A DNA stretch of 8,966 nucleotides from Nitrospira sp. Its GTDB lineage: Bacteria > Nitrospirota > Nitrospiria > Nitrospirales > Nitrospiraceae. The stretch lies in the NCBI GenBank assembly GCA_025360665.1, contig JANYBU010000043.1:1-8966 (forward strand). The letters run 5' to 3'. The stretch's first letter is position 1. The number at the start of each line of letters is the position of its first letter. The notes beneath the pieces were generated by a model. It did no database searches, was not told the origin of the DNA, and worked only from the letters and a program-made list of their open reading frames with translations. The position numbers and the translations under genes were made by a program. This document shows positions 5,960-8,966 of the stretch, piece by piece.

Positions 5960-6769
5960 TCAGGATGCGCTGCTCTCTTTAGCCCGTTTGGAAAATCGTT
6001 CCTTCAACCGCTTCCGCGCCTGCTCGGCCTGTTCGAACATCTTCGACTTGTCGTAGACGCTGATCAAGTTGTAATAGGCCAGCGGCTCCTCGGGATTCTG
6101 CTCGACGGCCTCTTCCATGACCTTGATGGCGAGATCGGTCTTCTTATGGTTCAGCGCCAACTCCATCAGCTTGAAACTGCTCTCCAGATGCTTCGGGTCC
6201 AATTCGAGCGTACGGATATAGCATTGGATGGCCATGTCGATCGTGTTGTAATCCGAAACCTGGGGATTATCGAGTTCGACATAGACCCCGGCGAGATTGT
6301 ACCAAGCCATGGGATCGTCCGGCGTGATTTCCACAAGGCGCTCGTAATAATCCTTGGCTTCCATGAACTTCTTTTTGTCGGTGTAGACCCGCCCAAGATT
6401 GAAGAGCGCCAGGACATCGTGGGGGAATACGTCGAGCGCATGCTTGAACTCGGTTTCCGCTTCGTCCGTCATGGCCTTCGTCGCGTAGATCGTGCCCAAA
6501 TTCGAATAGTACATCGCGAGCGAACGATTCATCTCGGCACGGAGCCCCTCCGCCATCTCAATCGACTTCTTGACCTCAACAAGCGCGTCGTCCATCCGGC
6601 CTTTACTGAAATATAGCTCTCCTAATCGGCAGCGGGCTTGAAAATCGTCTGGCTCGGATGCCAAGAGCTTTTCAATCTCGGCGATTTCTTCGTCGGGATT
6701 CAGCGGCTGATCGCCGGGGTCGATAACGGCCTGACTGTGTTCAGAAACAGACGGAGTTGGTTCGTTCAT
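5960..6769 (-). CDS. Tetratricopeptide-repeat (TPR) protein
   Basis: The protein has 269 residues with about six TPR units, at approximately 41-73, 85-117, 118-151, 152-193 (with an insertion), 194-227 and 228-257. They show the alternating small and aromatic pattern, for example LGxLYxxKGxxxxA and YNLAGVYVEL. The first ~40 residues are acidic and low in complexity, and the C-terminus is basic. There is no signal peptide or membrane segment, so it is probably a cytoplasmic scaffold. The ATG at 6769 has AGGGAA 4 bases upstream. The gaps are 26 bases to the membrane protein gene upstream and 28 bases to tatA downstream, so it is part of the same transcription unit. It may help recruit or assemble clients of the neighbouring membrane proteins, but its exact partner cannot be named. 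Confidence 0.9.
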   Translation of the reverse strand: MNEPTPSVSEHSQAVIDPGDQPLNPDEEIAEIEKLLASEPDDFQARCRLGELYFSKGRMDDALVEVKKSIEMAEGLRAEMNRSLAMYYSNLGTIYATKAMTDEAETEFKHALDVFPHDVLALFNLGRVYTDKKKFMEAKDYYERLVEITPDDPMAWYNLAGVYVELDNPQVSDYNTIDMAIQCYIRTLELDPKHLESSFKLMELALNHKKTDLAIKVMEEAVEQNPEEPLAYYNLISVYDKSKMFEQAEQARKRLKERFSKRAKESSAS

Positions 6770-6795
6770 ACGATTCCCTATAGTAAAAAGGTCTG

Positions 6796-7917
6796 TTAGA
6801 TCTGTCCACCCGCCAATGAGTCCGGCGTGCGGACCATGGGAGCGTTCGTCGCTGGTGCCGAATCCGTCGCGCCGTGCCGATACCGGTCCATGGTCAAGAG
6901 CATGGCGCCGAGCACCACCATGAGTGTCAGATTCGAATACAGAAGCGCATACCCCGCAATAAACATCAATCCAAGACCATACCCGGCGAGTTGTCCCATG
7001 CTGAGCAACTTAATGACCGTGTACGACCAGCACAACAAGCCCGTCATGTAGATCGCAAACGGGAGAAAAAACGTATAGCCCATGCCGAACTGAAAAATCC
7101 ACCCGATGCCGTCTGCTGCCTTGCGAATGTTGCCGGCCATCCCAGGGTCATACCGATTGAGCAGATAATCCAAGAACAACATGAGGGTGAAAGTGGACCC
7201 GGCGGTCGCCCAAAACCAGATGGCGCGGCGGCGTTGCCGCTGATTGCGCGTCCGAAATGAGACACCCCGCCCATAGGCCCACATCACCAGGATGCTGGAC
7301 AAGACCAGGAGCCCTTCACCCCCGCGATGGGCCTCGTACACGAATGGCGGGGCCGCCACGGTCCCGATAAAGCTATAGATGGTGGACACGATCTGGTAAT
7401 ACAGCCAGCCCCCGATTCCCAGGAGATAGGTAATGCCCATCGCGCGATGTGACCATTCAGTATGAGTGGAGAGGTATTCCACCATCAGACAGATCAACGC
7501 GATCAACGCAACCAAGTTATAAATCGCAGATCCCAGGAAGGCGGGGGGGATCAACAAAAAACCCACCGTGAGGAGCAACAGGAGCACCACACAGGGAATG
7601 ACGATCAGGTTCAATCCCACAAACCCACGGCCGGCCATCCGATTGATGACCGCCACCCCCAAGGCGAGGAACAACAGAATCGCCACGACATTGAGCAACC
7701 ACTGCCCGATCTCCGTCAGTGCCGTAAAGGTCGGGATAATCCACGCATGCTCCTGCGCCAACTTGCTAAGATGCATTCCTAGCCGCGACACAAGCCGATA
7801 CAGGATCAATTCCGAGAAGGAGACGAGCAGGACGAGCTTGATCGTGTACTGAAATAGAAGGGATTGATCGCCGATCTTCCCCGTGATCCGGTCGATAGTG
7901 GGATTCGTGGCAATCAC
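6796..7917 (-). CDS. Polytopic inner-membrane protein of unknown function
   Basis: I do not recognise this family. The product (about 373 residues) has roughly nine to ten hydrophobic segments, including about 25-43, 75-95, 103-127, 131-151, 162-187, 204-220, 235-254, 285-306, 312-331 and 332-347 (numbered from the longer start). A strongly basic loop (RTRNQRQRRR) lies between segments 6 and 7, and the C-terminal tail is polar. No CXXCH, transporter signature or catalytic motif was seen. The start is chosen as GTG 7917, preceded by CAGGG at 8 bases. The GTG at 7926 would add three residues but has no ribosome binding site, and the predicted transcription start would leave it only about 10 bases of leader. 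It is the first gene after the promoter at 7944-7973 and leads the block with the TPR, TatA and NHL genes. Confidence 0.85.
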   Translation of the reverse strand: MIATNPTIDRITGKIGDQSLLFQYTIKLVLLVSFSELILYRLVSRLGMHLSKLAQEHAWIIPTFTALTEIGQWLLNVVAILLFLALGVAVINRMAGRGFVGLNLIVIPCVVLLLLLTVGFLLIPPAFLGSAIYNLVALIALICLMVEYLSTHTEWSHRAMGITYLLGIGGWLYYQIVSTIYSFIGTVAAPPFVYEAHRGGEGLLVLSSILVMWAYGRGVSFRTRNQRQRRRAIWFWATAGSTFTLMLFLDYLLNRYDPGMAGNIRKAADGIGWIFQFGMGYTFFLPFAIYMTGLLCWSYTVIKLLSMGQLAGYGLGLMFIAGYALLYSNLTLMVVLGAMLLTMDRYRHGATDSAPATNAPMVRTPDSLAGGQI

Positions 7918-7943
7918 TCTGTACACCCTGGAGGGAAATGCGA

Positions 7944-7973
7944 ATTATACCGACCAAGAAAAGACAGGGTCAA
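7944..7973 (-). promoter_or_regulatory. Sigma70-type promoter for the membrane protein-TPR-tatA-NHL operon
   Basis: On the minus strand a -35 box TTGACC (7968-7973, one mismatch to TTGACA) and a perfect -10 box TATAAT (7944-7949) are separated by 18 bases. Transcription would begin near 7936-7938, giving a leader of about 20 bases to the GTG at 7917. The promoter sits in the 76-base gap after the radical SAM gene stop, in which no terminator is seen. The downstream genes could therefore also receive read-through from the radical SAM gene. Confidence 0.75.
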
Positions 7974-7993
7974 CGTCGCGCGGGACAGGCTCA

Positions 7994-8966
7994 TCACGAC
8001 TCCGCCGGCTGCGGCACGCCCACTTCCTGGGCCTTGGCTCGTGCAATATACAGCAATCCATCGGCCATCGAGTAGTTGAACGGCAACTCGCACACGACTT
8101 CACTGACTTTTTCATAGACATGCTGATATAGGCGCTCGGCTTCGTCCGGCGTCATGCCTTCCGACACTTCATAGAAAAATCCCAAGCTTAGGTCCTCTGC
8201 CGACGGACGCATGATGCGCCGGATTCCATAACTGCCAGGGTCGCTCATGATCGGCGCTTCTTTTTCCAAATCGAAGAGGCACGGCTGACAAGAGAACCCG
8301 TACGATCCGTGAAGCCGCTCGTTCTCCACGATAAAATTCATCGTCTCCCGGGCCTCTTCTTCCTTCTCGGTCGGGAACCCCACGATGATGTAACAATGCA
8401 CCGCGATCCCCAGGTCGACGCAATCGCCGACAACGCGCCGCACCCACTCCTGCTTGATCCCTTTCTTCATGAAGTCCATCACGCGCTGATTGAAAGACTC
8501 CAATCCGAACACAATCTTCAGGCACCCAGCATCTCGCATCGACGACAGGAGTTCACGGGTCAGATGCTTCTCAAATCGCATCTCACAGGTCCATTTGATG
8601 TCCAGCTTCTTGTCGATGATCTGCTGGCACAATCGTTTGGTCGGCGATAACGCAAAGCACTCGTCGGTAAAGAAAAAACGTTGCGCTCCATACCGCTGCT
8701 TGAGCCATTCCAATTCCTCGACGGTCCGTCCCGGTTCTTTCTGCCTGAAGTTCTGGTGATCCAGCGTGAGGGCACAGAATGCACAATCCTTGTAGTAGCA
8801 ACCTCGTGAAAACTGCACGGGCAGTACCGGTTCCGGCGCCAGATACAGTCCCAGCGGAAAGCCGTCGTAGTTGGGAGCCGGCAGCTGGTTAATATTTTCA
8901 GAATAAAACGGCTGGTTGACCGTAATCTTCCCGTTCTGCCGATAAATCAGGTTCGGGACCTTGCTG
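7994..8966 (-). CDS. Radical SAM protein, probably B12-binding type (N-terminus beyond window)
   Basis: The last 323 codons are visible, in an open frame that continues past the right edge. The [4Fe-4S] site reads SRGCYYKDCAFC, a CX4CX2C spacing rather than the common CX3CX2C. That variant is known from proteins with RGCYWGKC-like motifs. Downstream are features of the radical SAM TIM barrel: FFFTDECF, KIVFGLESFNQRVMDFMKKGI and IIVGFPTEKEEEA. The stretch before the cluster (YDGFPLGLYL followed by LPV) is typical of proteins whose N-terminal domain binds cobalamin, but that domain would lie outside the window. The enzyme would cleave S-adenosylmethionine to a 5'-deoxyadenosyl radical; the substrate is not predictable. 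The stop at 7994 is 20 bases before the -35 box of the next promoter. It is probably not functionally tied to the downstream operon. Confidence 0.88.
   Translation of the reverse strand, partial: SKVPNLIYRQNGKITVNQPFYSENINQLPAPNYDGFPLGLYLAPEPVLPVQFSRGCYYKDCAFCALTLDHQNFRQKEPGRTVEELEWLKQRYGAQRFFFTDECFALSPTKRLCQQIIDKKLDIKWTCEMRFEKHLTRELLSSMRDAGCLKIVFGLESFNQRVMDFMKKGIKQEWVRRVVGDCVDLGIAVHCYIIVGFPTEKEEEARETMNFIVENERLHGSYGFSCQPCLFDLEKEAPIMSDPGSYGIRRIMRPSAEDLSLGFFYEVSEGMTPDEAERLYQHVYEKVSEVVCELPFNYSMADGLLYIARAKAQEVGVPQPAES

Noticed and set aside
5951..6616. Plus-strand open frame of 221 codons
   Set aside because: It is antisense to the TPR gene, whose repeat pattern, start and ribosome binding site are convincing.

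Overview
The window is a compact, GC-rich bacterial segment in which every supported gene lies on the minus strand, so transcription runs from high to low coordinates. The gene set suggests a Nitrospira-like (Nitrospirota) nitrite-oxidising or related chemolithotrophic bacterium. It holds two multiheme c-type cytochromes, a protein resembling the heme b gamma subunit of type II DMSO-reductase-family enzymes (the NxrC / EbdC / DdhC group), a TatA translocase subunit, and intergenic repeats with inverted ends of a kind I recall from Nitrospira genomes. The genus is an inference from protein resemblance and memory; no database was searched.

Layout in the direction of transcription: (1) the C-terminal part of a radical SAM protein (7994 to the right edge). 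(2) A near-consensus sigma70-type promoter (7944-7973). (3) A tightly spaced block with gaps of 26-29 bases: a polytopic membrane protein of unknown function (6796-7917), a TPR protein (5960-6769), TatA (5650-5931) and a cytoplasmic-looking NHL beta-propeller protein (4367-5620). (4) After a 95-base gap with two hairpins, the heme-b-subunit-like gene (3444-4271). (5) A gap of about 260 bases filled largely by a repeat element with inverted ends. (6) A secreted PDZ-domain protein (2697-3182), whose stop overlaps the start of a membrane-anchored pentaheme cytochrome c (1393-2697). (7) A second, shorter inverted-repeat element (about 1266-1395). (8) A paralogous pentaheme cytochrome c running off the left edge (1-1239).

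Taken together this looks like a module for building or wiring a periplasmic respiratory complex. The heme b subunit and pentaheme cytochromes would carry electrons on the periplasmic side. TatA would export folded cofactor-containing partners, and the PDZ, TPR and NHL proteins would serve as assembly or scaffold factors. No molybdopterin catalytic subunit or Fe-S subunit is present in the window, so the enzyme partner, if any, is elsewhere. The most unusual structural signal is a pair of repeat elements sharing an end beginning TAGCAGGATGCTGAAAAAG. In both cases the element supplies the TAG stop codon of the upstream gene. No rRNA, tRNA, CRISPR array or transposase gene was seen.
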